Positions 40,805-49,938 are shown, counted from the stretch's first letter. The stretch is 64,000 bases of DNA from Saccharopolyspora phatthalungensis (GCF_014203395.1 NZ_JACHIW010000002.1:1116001-1180000); one strand, 5' to 3'. Translations and numbers: made by a program. The notes: generated by a model from the sequence alone, not told the origin.

Positions 40805-41895
40805 CACGGATTCGGATGCCCCGTGGCGAGTTCGCGACGGCCGGTGTGATCATCGCGATCCTCGCGGCCGGTTCGGTCTGGGCCCAGTTCGGCCCGGCCG
40901 ATCTCGTCGGGCAGGGCGTGCTGGTGCTGCTCGCGGCGATCGGCGCCTACGGGCTCAACCTGATCACCGGCTACGCCGGGCAGGCGTCGATGGGCAACGC
41001 TGGATTCATGGCCATCGGCGGCATGACGGCGTGGTATCTGGGCAGCACGATCGGGAATTTCCTGGTGGCGGTGTTGGCCGGCGTCCTGGCCGGCTTCGTG
41101 TGCGGCGGGATCGTAGGCGCCATCGCCCTGCGCTGGCGCGGGTTCTACCTGGTGCTCGCGACGCTGGCAGTGCAGTCCATTGTGGTCTTCGGGATCGAAC
41201 AGCTCCAGCTCGGGGAGAATTCCCAGTACCTGTCGGGCTTTCCGTTCGCCCCGCCGAGCATGTTCGGCACAGTGCTGCTCGACGACGGCACCTGGTTCGT
41301 CGTCGTGGCCGTGGTCGTCGCGATCGTGGTGCTGCTCATTGCCGGCCTCGTGCGCGGACCGCTCGGTCGTGCCTGGATGGCGGTGCGGGAAAACGAGGCC
41401 GCGGCCTCGGTGGCCGGGGTGGACGTGGTGCGGGTCAAGGTCCTCGCCTTCGCCGTCGGCTCCGGGATCATCTCGCTCGGCGGTGCGCTGTCGGGCTTTC
41501 ACGCCGGAGCGATCTCATACGAGAGCTACCCGCTGACCGTGGCCGTCTCCTACGTGGCGATGATCATCGTCGGCGGGCTGGGTTCGATGGCCGGGCCGTT
41601 CCTCGGGGCCTGCGCGATCACCCTGATTCCGTATGGCGTGGCTGCCTTGGCCGCCACCGACGCGGGCAACTGGATCGTTGCTCTCAACGGTGCGGGCGGC
41701 CTGCCGTACGTGCAGATCATCGCCTACAGCATCGTGGTGCTGCTGTTCCTGGCCTTCGAACCTCGCGGGCTCGCGGCGCTCGGTCCGCGGCTCGCCCGCC
41801 TCGTCCGGCGGGACACCGGGGACACCCCACCCGAGCCGGCCGATGCCGCCCAGCCAGCCGCGGCCGGGCGTCCCGTCGAGGAGCCGGTCAGATGA
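40801..41895 (+). CDS. Branched-chain amino acid-type ABC permease (LivM-like)
   Basis: 364 residues, ATG overlapping the previous stop. About nine to ten helices and LivM motifs (LNLITGYAGQASMGNAGFMAIGG; AVRENEAAASVAGVDVVRVK in the ATPase-coupling loop; IIVGGLGSMAGPFLGA). The C-terminal ~40 residues are a polar Pro/Ala-rich tail in the cytosol. Confidence 0.92.
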   Translation: MTRIRMPRGEFATAGVIIAILAAGSVWAQFGPADLVGQGVLVLLAAIGAYGLNLITGYAGQASMGNAGFMAIGGMTAWYLGSTIGNFLVAVLAGVLAGFVCGGIVGAIALRWRGFYLVLATLAVQSIVVFGIEQLQLGENSQYLSGFPFAPPSMFGTVLLDDGTWFVVVAVVVAIVVLLIAGLVRGPLGRAWMAVRENEAAASVAGVDVVRVKVLAFAVGSGIISLGGALSGFHAGAISYESYPLTVAVSYVAMIIVGGLGSMAGPFLGACAITLIPYGVAALAATDAGNWIVALNGAGGLPYVQIIAYSIVVLLFLAFEPRGLAALGPRLARLVRRDTGDTPPEPADAAQPAAAGRPVEEPVR

Positions 41896-42602
41896 GCGCC
41901 GACGTCACCGCCCTGCCGGCGCTGCAAGTGCGCGGCCTGCGGATCCGCTACCACAACGGCCCGCTTGCGGTCCGCGATGCCGATCTCGACGTCCACGCGG
42001 GCCGCATCACGTCCCTCGTCGGGCCCAACGGCGCGGGCAAGTCCACGTTCCTGCAAGGGATCGCCGGGGTCGAGCGGCGGTCGCCGGCACAGATCCTCGG
42101 CGGCAGTGTGCGGCTTGGCGAGCGGGAGATCGTCGGCACCCCTGTCGAGGCCGTCTCCGCCGCCGGGATCGCCTTCATCCCCGACCGCGGCAAGGTCTTT
42201 ACCGACCTGACCGTGCGCGAGCACCTGACCCTCGCGACGGGGCGGATCCCGGCGGCGCGGCGCACTTCCGTCCGGGACGGGGTATTGGACACCTTCCCAC
42301 GGGTGCGGAGTTGGCTGGACCGCTACGGCGGCGGACTCAGCGGCGGCGAGCGGCAGTTGGTCGCGATGGCCACCGCGCTGTGCCGCGAGCCGGTCGTGCT
42401 GATGGTCGACGAGATGTCGCAGGGCCTGTCCCCGGCCGCGGTCGAGCTCGTCGGCCAGGCGCTGCTCGACCTGCGCGGCAGGGGTATCGCGATCGTGCTC
42501 GTCGAGCAGACCCGCGCGGTCGCCGAGCGCTTCGCCGACACCATCCACGCGTTCGAGCGCGGCCGGTGTGCGCCCGCCGCGGACCTACGGGAGGCGCGAT
42601 GA
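41892..42602 (+). CDS. ABC transporter ATPase (LivF-like)
   Basis: 236 residues, ATGA overlap. Walker A GPNGAGKST, signature LSGGERQ, Walker B VVLMVDEMSQGLSP with the D-loop (LivF proteins usually have DEPSLGL), H-loop replaced by EQT as usual for LivF. It powers the Liv-type importer. Confidence 0.9.
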   Translation: MSADVTALPALQVRGLRIRYHNGPLAVRDADLDVHAGRITSLVGPNGAGKSTFLQGIAGVERRSPAQILGGSVRLGEREIVGTPVEAVSAAGIAFIPDRGKVFTDLTVREHLTLATGRIPAARRTSVRDGVLDTFPRVRSWLDRYGGGLSGGERQLVAMATALCREPVVLMVDEMSQGLSPAAVELVGQALLDLRGRGIAIVLVEQTRAVAERFADTIHAFERGRCAPAADLREAR

Positions 42603-43402
42603 TCACCACCGAACCGCCTCCGGACCCGCTGCGGATCACCGACCTCGAAGTGCGCTTCGGCGGAATCCGCGCCGTCCAGGGAGTGTCGCTGACCCTGCGG
42701 CGCGATGAGGTACTTGGCCTGCTCGGGCAGAACGGCGCGGGCAAGACGACCGTCGTCAACTGCGTCTCGCGCAGCGTCGATGCGTCGTCCGGCCGGATCG
42801 AGCTTTTCGGCCGAGACATCCGGCGGATGAAGCCGTTCCAGGTGACCAGGGCCGGAGTGTCGCGCACTTACCAGACCGCTGCGGTTTTCGGAGCATTGAC
42901 CGCGCTGCAAGTCGGGATGCTCGCTCGCGACGCCCACGACCGCCGGGCGACGGCGGTCGAATACGCACTGCGGCTTCCTCGCGCGCGGCGCCACGAACGG
43001 CAGGCACGTGCCAGCGTGACCCAGGCGCTTGAGCTCGTCGGGTTCTCTGCACCCGTGAACCGCAGGCTCGGCGAGCTCACCTACGGGCAGGCGAAACTGG
43101 CCGATCTCGCCCGAGCCGTCGCGGGCGAGCCACGGATCCTGCTGCTCGACGAGCCGGCCTCCGGCCTCAGCGTCCGCGAGCGAGACCAGATGGCCGAAGC
43201 GATTCAGCGCGTGCGCCGCGAGCTCGGCGTCCCGGTGCTGATCATCGAGCACGACATGGAGCTGATGCAGCGGCTCTGCGACCGCACGATCGTCATGGAC
43301 ACCGGCCGCATTCTCGCCGAGGGTCGCCTCGACGAGCTGCTCACGCGGCCCGACGTCGCCGTCAGTCTGCTCGGCGTGACTCCCCAGGAGGCAGCGGGAT
43401 GA
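42599..43402 (+). CDS. ABC transporter ATPase (LivG-like)
   Basis: 267 residues, ATGA overlap. Walker A GQNGAGKTT, LivG-type VSRTYQTAAVF after the Q-loop region, signature LTYGQAK in place of LSGGQ, Walker B ILLLDEPASGLS, switch IIEHDM. Second ATPase of the importer. The gene order livF before livG is reversed from the usual livGF. Confidence 0.9.
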   Translation: MITTEPPPDPLRITDLEVRFGGIRAVQGVSLTLRRDEVLGLLGQNGAGKTTVVNCVSRSVDASSGRIELFGRDIRRMKPFQVTRAGVSRTYQTAAVFGALTALQVGMLARDAHDRRATAVEYALRLPRARRHERQARASVTQALELVGFSAPVNRRLGELTYGQAKLADLARAVAGEPRILLLDEPASGLSVRERDQMAEAIQRVRRELGVPVLIIEHDMELMQRLCDRTIVMDTGRILAEGRLDELLTRPDVAVSLLGVTPQEAAG

Positions 43403-44280
43403 GATCGTTCGAACCATTGGGACCGGCGCGCTCCCGGCTGGGCGAGGCGCCGACCTGGCTGCCCGGGTCTGCCGAGCTCTGGCACGTGGACGTGCACAAC
43501 GGGCTCTTCCGGCGGACGTCCTGGGACAGCGGCACGACGGCCGATCGCCGGGTGGGGGACCGCGTCACCTTCGTGCTGCCCTGCGCCGATGGCTCGGCCC
43601 TGGTTTCGGTGGCCGACGGGATCGGCGCGCTGCCCGGGACGGGAATCGCGCGCCCCCAGCTCCCTGTCGAGCCGGACCTGCCGCTGACCAGCATCAACGA
43701 CGGCAAATGCGATCCGCACGGCCGGTTGTGGTTCGACACCCTCGACCGGCCGCAGCGGGAGGCGCACTGCGCCCTCTACCGGCTCGACGACGTCGAGCAC
43801 GCATCCGTCCAGGTGGCCGGGGTGATCCTCGGCAACGGCCTCGGTTGGTCGCCCGCCGGCGACCGGCTGTATTTCGTCGACAGCCGCCGCCAGCGCATCG
43901 ACGTCTTCGACTACGACCTGGACACGGGCCTGCTCGGCGAGCGGCGCGTGCTGGCCGAAATCGACGCGGACGAGGGGATGCCGGACGGGCTCGCCGTGGA
44001 CGGCGAGGGCGCGATCTGGGTCGCGCTCTTCGGCGGCGGGAAGCTGCACCGCTACGGCCCGGACGGCGTGCTCCAGGAACGCATCCCGGTACCAGTGCGC
44101 TACCCGACCTCGGTGGCCTTCGCCGGCCCGGACCTGACCGACCTCGTCGTCACCTCGGCCTACGCGCACATCGTGGACGCCGGCGAGAAACCTTCCGATC
44201 TCGACGGCGCGGTCCTCGTCACCGCAAGCGGTACCGCGGGCTGCTGCCCGCCGCCCTGCGCCACCAGTTTCACTTCCTGA
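43399..44280 (+). CDS. SMP-30/gluconolactonase/LRE family lactonase
   Basis: 293 residues, ATGA overlap. Six-bladed propeller pattern: LGEAPTW with the metal-ligand Glu (about residue 17), INDGKCDPHGRLWFDT, NGLGWSPAGDRLYFVDS and DEGMPDGLAVDGEG with the metal-ligand Asp. These enzymes open sugar or alicyclic lactones. In this operon it may open a lactone made by Baeyer-Villiger-type oxidation (inference). The last ~15 residues (GCCPPPCATSFTS) are unlike the family. Confidence 0.88.
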   Translation: MRSFEPLGPARSRLGEAPTWLPGSAELWHVDVHNGLFRRTSWDSGTTADRRVGDRVTFVLPCADGSALVSVADGIGALPGTGIARPQLPVEPDLPLTSINDGKCDPHGRLWFDTLDRPQREAHCALYRLDDVEHASVQVAGVILGNGLGWSPAGDRLYFVDSRRQRIDVFDYDLDTGLLGERRVLAEIDADEGMPDGLAVDGEGAIWVALFGGGKLHRYGPDGVLQERIPVPVRYPTSVAFAGPDLTDLVVTSAYAHIVDAGEKPSDLDGAVLVTASGTAGCCPPPCATSFTS

Positions 44281-44312
44281 CCCACTCCCCCACCAAACAA
44301 AGGCAGCGCCCC

Positions 44313-45767
44313 GTGCACACATCCACCAGTCAGCTCGTCAGCGAGATGATCATCGGCGGGGAGGTCGTCCGCGACGCCTCCGGACCGAGCATGACCCACC
44401 ACTACGCCGCCACCGGGGAGCCAAACGGCGAGGTCCCGCTCGGCGGTGCGCCCGAGGTCGCCGCCGCCGTCGCCGCCGCGAAAGACGCGACCGCCGCCTG
44501 GGAAGCGCTCGGTCCGGTCGAGCGGCGCAACCGCCTGGCCCGCCTCGCGGAGGTCGTCGAGTCGTGGGGGGATCGTTTCGAGGCCGTCTCCAGCGCCGAG
44601 ACCGGCATCCCGCGGCAGGGATTCAAATGGCGCCTGAAGCTCGCATGCGAGTGGATCCGCACCTACGTCGGCTATGCCGACAAGGTCGGCGGCGACATCA
44701 CCGCGTCCGCCGACGACGGGACCCTTGAGTACACGCGGCTGGAGCCCTACGGCGTCGTCGGCATCATCATCACCTGGAACTCTCCGCTGCTCTCGCTGTG
44801 CATGAAGATTCCCGCCGCGCTCGCGGCGGGAAACACCGTGGTGGTCAAGCCATCCGAGCTGACCCCTTACACCCCCGCCCTGTTCGGCCGGGCATGCCTG
44901 GAAGCCGGCATCCCGCCGGGGGTGGTCAACATCGTGGTCGGCGGGGCCGAGGCCGGAGAGGCGCTTACCGTGCACCCCGACGTCGAGAAGATCTCCTTCA
45001 CGGGCGGGATCGCCACGGCCACGGCGATGATGCGGTCCGGCGCGGCCCTCGTGAAGCCGTTTTGCTTCGAGCTGGGCGGCAAATCGGCCTACATCGTCTT
45101 ACCGGACGCCGACATCGACCTGGCCGTCACCCTCGCGTCCAAGGAGATGTCAAACGCCGGGCAGTCCTGCAAGTTCGGCTCGCGGCTGTTCGTGCACGAC
45201 GCCGTTTACCCGGAATACCGGGAAAAGCTCGTCGCGGCCGTCGGCGGGGTCGTCGTCGGTGACCCGGAGGACGAGTCCACGATGATGGGGCCGCTCGTCA
45301 CCCGGGCGGCGCAGCACCGCGTGCTGGACTTCGTCGACGGGGCCAGGGGGCGTGGCGACGGCACGCTCCTGCTGGGCGGGGGCCGACCCGAGGTGCCGGA
45401 GAAGTTTCACAACGGTTACTTCGTCGAGCCAACGGTTTTCGAGGAGGTCGACCCGGCCAGCCCCCTCGGCCAGGAGGAGATCTTCGGGCCCGTCTTCGGG
45501 ATGTTCCGCTTCACCGACGAGGAGCAGATGCTCCGGGACGTGAACTCGACCCGGTTCGGCCTGTCCAACTACGTCCACACCCGTGACCTGCGCACCGCGA
45601 CCCGGCTGGCGGCCAACCTCAAGAGCGGCACCGTCTACGTCAACGACGCCAACCGGCGCAACCCCGGCGCCCCCTTCGGTGGTTTCCGGGGCAGCGGGAT
45701 CGGCAGCGAGGGCGGCCGCGCGGGACTGGACGAGTTCCTGCGCAAGAAGACCATCGGGATCGCCTGA
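44313..45767 (+). CDS. Aldehyde dehydrogenase (NAD(P)+)
   Basis: 484 residues from GTG 44313. ALDH superfamily: ITWNSPLL (Asn156), cofactor region VVVKPSELTP, FTGG, general base Glu253 in FELGGKSA and nucleophile Cys286 in GQSCKFGS. It oxidises an aldehyde intermediate to the acid. It lies 32 bp after the lactonase gene. Closest type by motifs is the betaine/aromatic aldehyde group; substrate unknown. Confidence 0.9.
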   Translation: MHTSTSQLVSEMIIGGEVVRDASGPSMTHHYAATGEPNGEVPLGGAPEVAAAVAAAKDATAAWEALGPVERRNRLARLAEVVESWGDRFEAVSSAETGIPRQGFKWRLKLACEWIRTYVGYADKVGGDITASADDGTLEYTRLEPYGVVGIIITWNSPLLSLCMKIPAALAAGNTVVVKPSELTPYTPALFGRACLEAGIPPGVVNIVVGGAEAGEALTVHPDVEKISFTGGIATATAMMRSGAALVKPFCFELGGKSAYIVLPDADIDLAVTLASKEMSNAGQSCKFGSRLFVHDAVYPEYREKLVAAVGGVVVGDPEDESTMMGPLVTRAAQHRVLDFVDGARGRGDGTLLLGGGRPEVPEKFHNGYFVEPTVFEEVDPASPLGQEEIFGPVFGMFRFTDEEQMLRDVNSTRFGLSNYVHTRDLRTATRLAANLKSGTVYVNDANRRNPGAPFGGFRGSGIGSEGGRAGLDEFLRKKTIGIA

Positions 45768-45787
45768 TTAGACGGGGAGGAGGAGAC

Positions 45788-46570
45788 ATGGGACGACTCG
45801 ACCACAAGATCGCCGTGGTCACCGCGGGCGCGTCGGGCATGGGCTTGGCGTCCGCCCGCCGGTTCGCCGCGGAAGGGGCTGCCGTGGTCATCGCCGATCT
45901 GGACGGGGACGCCGCCGATCGCGCCGCGGCGGAGATCCTGGCCGAGGGCGGCGAAGCCAAACCGTTGCGGACCGACGTCGCGTCCGTAGCGAGCTTGCGG
46001 CGTCTGATGAGGTTCGTTCAGGACGAGTACGGACGGCTCAACGTGCTGTTCAACCACGCCGGTGTGCCCGGCCCGCCCGGACTGGACCTCACCGAGGAGC
46101 AGTTCGACCGCACCGTCGACATCAACCTGAAGAGCCAGTTCTTCGGAACGAGTCTGGCCGTACCGCTGCTGCGGGCCGCGGCGCCGTCGGCGTCGATCAT
46201 CTACACATCGTCGATCTCCGGGCTGATGGCCGCGCCCAGCAGTCCGCTTTACGGCATGACAAAAGGCGGCACCCAGATCCTGATGCGCTCGGTCGCGCGC
46301 CAGCTCGGCCCGGACGGGATCCGGGCGAATGCGATCTGCCCGGGGCCGACGAACACCCCGATGCTGCGGACCTTCGTCGACCCGGACCGGGTCGGGCTTG
46401 CCGACGACGAGGACTTCGCGCAGCAGGTGGCCGTGCGGGCGGAGCGCATTCCGCTGCGGCGTGCCGCCGAACCGGCCGACACGGCGGAGGTGGCACTGTT
46501 CCTGGCCTCCGACGAGTCCCGCTACGTCACCGGAACCTGGATCCCCGTTGATGGAGGCCTCAGTGCCTGA
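45788..46570 (+). CDS. SDR family oxidoreductase
   Basis: 260 residues, GGGGAGGAGG before the ATG. Classical SDR: VTAGASGMG (Ala for the usual Gly), FNHAG for NNAG, the Ser of TSSISG, YGMTK, and PGPTNTPM. Asp in VIADLDGD suggests NAD(H) preference. It probably oxidises an alcohol in the pathway ahead of the aldehyde dehydrogenase or lactonase steps. Confidence 0.9.
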   Translation: MGRLDHKIAVVTAGASGMGLASARRFAAEGAAVVIADLDGDAADRAAAEILAEGGEAKPLRTDVASVASLRRLMRFVQDEYGRLNVLFNHAGVPGPPGLDLTEEQFDRTVDINLKSQFFGTSLAVPLLRAAAPSASIIYTSSISGLMAAPSSPLYGMTKGGTQILMRSVARQLGPDGIRANAICPGPTNTPMLRTFVDPDRVGLADDEDFAQQVAVRAERIPLRRAAEPADTAEVALFLASDESRYVTGTWIPVDGGLSA

Positions 46571-47651
46571 GAACCGCCCGACGCCGAGCGTCACCCTGCG
46601 CATGCTCAACCCCAGCGCCCAACTCGGAGTGCTCACCGGAGCGCACGACACGTTCCGCGAAGTCATCGACCGCCAGATCGCCACGCGGACCGACCTCGCG
46701 TCGGTCTGGTCGTCGTTCGGACGGGTCGCGCCGACCTTCTATGGCTCCGGGCACCACTGGATGTCCCACCCGCAGCAGTTCGCCGACCCGTGGACGATCC
46801 TGGGCTACGTCGCGGCCGCCTGGCCGGAGGCCCACTTGAACAGCGGGTTCATCCAGCTCCCGCTGTTCTCGCCGATCGACGTCGCCGAGAAGGTCGTCAC
46901 CATCGACCGGCTCGCCCGGGCCGGCGCGACCTTCGTGGTCGGCCTGGGTTGGCGTCCCGAGGAGTTCGCGGCCGCAGGCACGAACGTGAAGTACCGGGTC
47001 AGCCGGTTCGAGGAGATCGTGGAAACCTGCCGCGCCCTCTGGGCCGGAGAGGAGGTCCCGCCGGGCCGGCATTTCACGGTCGCGGGCCGGCTCGGCGCGC
47101 TGCCACGGGAGGACCCGACGCTCGTGTTCGGCGTCCAGAGCCCGGCCGCCGCGCGCCGGGCGGCCCGCCTCGCCGACGGCCTCAACGTTTCCTGGGTGAT
47201 GGACCACGACAGCTTTCGGCGGATCAATGACGCATATCGGGAGGAACTGCACTCCCTCGGCCGTCCCGCGCCCCGGTACTGGGCGCTGTCCAAGTTCGTC
47301 TCGGTCGACGAGGACGATGCCCGCGCCCGGGCCCGGCTGGACCGCATGACCACGATGTTCGACTGGTATTCCCGCGCCACGACCTGGACCAGCGCGGACG
47401 TCAACGTCAACATCGCCAGGGAACGCGAGGCACAGGACCGGACGATCACCGGGACCGCGGCTTCCGTGGTCGAGCAGCTGGTCCCGCATGCGACGGAGTT
47501 CCCGTACACCGACCTCCTGCTGACCTGGCTCGCGCCCGGCACGGACCCGGCCGAAAACCGGGAGCACTTCGCCTATCTCTGCGAATCGGTGGTCGTTCCC
47601 CTGCTCGACGAGCTCGCCGTGCCCGCAGAAGCCCGAACGCTCCGTATCTGA
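46563..47651 (+). CDS. LLM-class flavin-dependent oxidoreductase
   Basis: 362 residues from GTG 46563, with GGAGG 5 bases upstream inside the SDR 3' end (8-bp overlap). Luciferase-like barrel: DLASVWSSFGR, GLGWRPEEFAAAGT near residue 135, and a PTLVFGVQSP strand. It is a likely FMNH2- or F420-dependent monooxygenase or dehydrogenase. It is the last gene of the plus-strand operon and, with the lactonase, could form and open a lactone. Confidence 0.87.
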   Translation: MPENRPTPSVTLRMLNPSAQLGVLTGAHDTFREVIDRQIATRTDLASVWSSFGRVAPTFYGSGHHWMSHPQQFADPWTILGYVAAAWPEAHLNSGFIQLPLFSPIDVAEKVVTIDRLARAGATFVVGLGWRPEEFAAAGTNVKYRVSRFEEIVETCRALWAGEEVPPGRHFTVAGRLGALPREDPTLVFGVQSPAAARRAARLADGLNVSWVMDHDSFRRINDAYREELHSLGRPAPRYWALSKFVSVDEDDARARARLDRMTTMFDWYSRATTWTSADVNVNIAREREAQDRTITGTAASVVEQLVPHATEFPYTDLLLTWLAPGTDPAENREHFAYLCESVVVPLLDELAVPAEARTLRI

Positions 47652-47669
47652 AATCCGGCGGCGATTTCA
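47649..47669. terminator. Short hairpin holding both stop codons
   Basis: TGAAATC (47649-47655) and GATTTCA (47663-47669) pair around a 7-base loop. The stops of the convergent LLM and methyltransferase genes are part of the stem. Confidence 0.4.
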
Positions 47670-48851
47670 ACGGAAACCGGCGTGTTGATTTTCATTGGGC
47701 CAATCGGGCGGCAGGGTGACGCTCTGCCGGTCCGGGGTGATGGTCCACTCCCACGCCGACAACGGCGGTTCGCTCCTTTCCTTCCACCACCGGTAGGCCG
47801 ACTCGGCGGCATCCCACAACCGGCGCGGCCCGGCCTGCCGGACCACGTACCGGCCCTTGCCCTCCGGGACGACGCTGGCCCACGAGCCGGACAGCGGATC
47901 ACGCAGCCACGCCACGCCGGGCCGGTCGTCGGTGCGCTCCCACACGTTCACCCGGCACGACGGCAGGGCTACCGCGATCGGCCAGCGATGATCATCGGCC
48001 AGCAACGGCACCCACGGGCCGAGATCGGTATAGGTGATCTCGGCCGCCGGATCGTCAAACCGTTGTGCCCCAACGGGATCGGACGCGACCCGGTGCGAGC
48101 GTAGTTCCATGAATCCGACTTGCATGTCGGCCGCGTGCCCGCTCGCGGTCCCGTCCTCGCCGACGACGAACCGCACCAGCGGCCCGGACGCGAGATCGGC
48201 CCGCATCGGCGCGAGGATCCCCCCGCCCGGCCGGGTGTGCGTCACCCACGGATACGGCAACTGTCCCATGTGGACACCCGCCGTCGCGATCACCCGATCC
48301 ACCGTGTCCGGCAGAACATCGGCCACGCCATCGGCCAGCCTGGCGTCCACCTCGGCGAAACCGGCCACCTCCAGACGTTTCCGGGCATCCGCCGCCAGTG
48401 TCGGATCAATCTCCACCGTGGCGACTTTCCCTTGCGCACCAACGATATGAGCGAGCAGAGCGGCACTCCACCCGGTACCCGTGCCGACCTCGAATACCAC
48501 ATGCCCCGGCCGCGCGCCCAGCTCGGCCAACATGCCCACGACCACCGAAGGCATGGACGCCGAGCACGTGGGCCGGTCGCCGACCTCCGGCCACTCGGTC
48601 GCCCCGTCATCGAACTGGGTCACGATGACCCGATTCGAGTACACCGCCGCTAGCCAGCGGTCCGGTTTTTCGGCCCGGTCCACCGCCTGATACGGCCCGT
48701 CCTCGGTCTCCTGCACCCAAATCCGGGCCGGGATGAACCACTCGCGCGGAACCGCGCGCAGCGCTGAACGGCACTCGGCCGGGAGGTTCCCGGCCGAGTG
48801 CAATTCATCGATCAGCGTGCGTACGCCGTCGTCGCTGGCAGCGATGGTCAT
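47667..48851 (-). CDS. PIMT-like peptide O-methyltransferase ('FxLD system' type)
   Basis: 394 residues from ATG 48851. The N-terminal half resembles protein L-isoaspartate O-methyltransferase: PREWFIPARIW, SMPSVVVGMLAEL, SAM motif FEVGTGTGWSAALLA (about residues 117-131), VATVEID. The C-terminal ~150 residues (ITYTDLGPWVPL, VNVWER, RYVVRQAGPRRLWD) match the extra domain of the 'methyltransferase, FxLD system' family found in RiPP loci. In such loci it methylates an Asp side chain of a peptide, which can cyclise to aspartimide. Its ATG overlaps the stop of the peptide gene (ATGA). No other RiPP enzyme is nearby. Confidence 0.86.
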   Translation of the reverse strand: MTIAASDDGVRTLIDELHSAGNLPAECRSALRAVPREWFIPARIWVQETEDGPYQAVDRAEKPDRWLAAVYSNRVIVTQFDDGATEWPEVGDRPTCSASMPSVVVGMLAELGARPGHVVFEVGTGTGWSAALLAHIVGAQGKVATVEIDPTLAADARKRLEVAGFAEVDARLADGVADVLPDTVDRVIATAGVHMGQLPYPWVTHTRPGGGILAPMRADLASGPLVRFVVGEDGTASGHAADMQVGFMELRSHRVASDPVGAQRFDDPAAEITYTDLGPWVPLLADDHRWPIAVALPSCRVNVWERTDDRPGVAWLRDPLSGSWASVVPEGKGRYVVRQAGPRRLWDAAESAYRWWKERSEPPLSAWEWTITPDRQSVTLPPDWPNENQHAGFR

Positions 48852-48946
48852 TCGTCGTCCTCGTACTTGTCCGGGTCCAAGTCCTTGCCGGTCTTGCCAG
48901 TCTGCTTGTCGTCCTCGACCGAGTGATCGTTTTTGTCCTTGCCCAC
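48848..48946 (-). CDS. Putative RiPP (imiditide-like) precursor peptide, 32 aa
   Basis: GTG-started gene of 32 codons that ends in the ATGA shared with the methyltransferase. An in-frame TAG four codons upstream and no other start but an internal TTG fix the GTG; AGG lies 8 bases before it. The peptide begins GKDKNDHSVEDD and ends DLDPDKYEDDE. It has 9 Asp, 3 Glu and 6 Lys, and no Cys, Met or Trp. It lacks an FxLD motif and any Cys, so a lanthipeptide is excluded. A small, highly charged, Asp-rich peptide coupled to a PIMT homologue is the minimal design of imiditide/aspartimide RiPPs. Which Asp would be modified is unknown. Confidence 0.62.
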   Translation of the reverse strand: MGKDKNDHSVEDDKQTGKTGKDLDPDKYEDDE

Positions 48947-48967
48947 TGCCGTGACCTAGTTCGATCT

Positions 48968-49097
48968 CATTCACACGTAAAACATCCACCCCCGGCGGGG
49001 AAAGTCGATCACCGGCCGGGGCAGCCCCACCCTACACTCTGTAGCCTCGTCATCACACGGGGTTATGTGAATGGGTTTGGCGTCTACTGGCGTCTAC
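48968..49097. promoter_or_regulatory. Divergent control region of the RiPP island
   Basis: CATTCACACGTAA (48968-48980) has a near-complementary partner TTATGTGAATG (49063-49073). TGGCGTCTAC is repeated in tandem (49078-49087, 49088-49097) just before the XRE gene. These are candidate operators for the XRE regulator, placed between it and the peptide gene. Confidence 0.45.
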
Positions 49098-49109
49098 AGG
49101 TGGTGATCG

Positions 49110-49914
49110 GTGTCTGACCTCGGCGCGAACCTGCGGGCGGCCCGTGAGGCCGCCGGAGTGAGCCTGTCCGCGATGGCCGCCCGCACGCACTACAGCAAGC
49201 CGCTTCTCGGCCTGCTGGAGACCGGGAAACGGGCGATCAAGCCCGAGCACGTCACCGCGTACGCCCGTGCGCTGAACGTGTCCGTGGACACCCTGTATGG
49301 CCCGCCGGATGATCCGCTACGGGTCGCTCACGAATGGCTGGTGGCCGACACCTGGCGACCCCGCGCTAGCCGGACAGCTCCTCTCCAGCTTGAGCTACCA
49401 GGTTGCCAACGTCGGCGACCCGGCCGACGCGGCACTACTGGCCCGCTCGGCCGTGAAGGGCACCGAGGGCCGAACCACCCCGATTGTCCGGGCGCTGCTC
49501 CTGGAACGGGTGGCCTGGGCCAGCGCTCGCGCCCGCGATCGGGACGGCACCCAGCGTGCGCTGGACGCGGTGGACGACGCCTACGAACAACGGTCCGCCG
49601 GGGTCGAGGAACCGGAGTGGGTCTACTGGCTGGACCGCAAGGAAATCGACGTGATGGCCGGGCGCTGCCTGATCGAGTTGGGTGACCCACTCACCGCTGA
49701 GCCACTGCTCTCCGGCGCTATCGCGGCATACACCCCCGAGCACGCCCGAGAGATCGCCCTCTACCAGACGTGGCTAGCCGAGTCCTACGCCCGCGCCGGG
49801 GTCTTCGACGCCGCGCGGACGACGATCAACCGCGCCCGAAAGGCCGCGGAGGGGGTGAACTCCACCCGGCTGGACCTCCGCATCGGCGCAGTGGAGAACC
49901 TGCTACCCGCCTAG
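49110..49914 (+). pseudogene. XRE family regulator, frameshifted with internal deletion
   Basis: The first frame (GTG 49110) encodes an intact HTH_31/XRE domain: NLRAAREAAGVSLSAMAART, YSKPLLGLLETGKRAI and ALNVSVDTLYGPPDDPLR. After HEWLVADT near 49350 the homology jumps to another frame (GDPALAGQLLSSLSYQ) and continues to 49914 with TPR-like helices (RALLLERVAWASARARD, LYQTWLAESYARAG). Full-length relatives have roughly 100-150 further residues between these parts. A deletion plus frameshift has therefore broken the gene. The HTH fragment might still be made. Such regulators commonly sit next to actinomycete RiPP methyltransferases. Confidence 0.72.
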
Positions 49915-49938
49915 TCGACCACTACTGGTCGGACCCGG

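Noticed and set aside
48848..48946. FxLD lanthipeptide precursor
   Set aside because: The peptide has no Cys and no FxLD motif, and no LanB/LanC-type enzyme lies nearby, although the methyltransferase belongs to the FxLD-named family.
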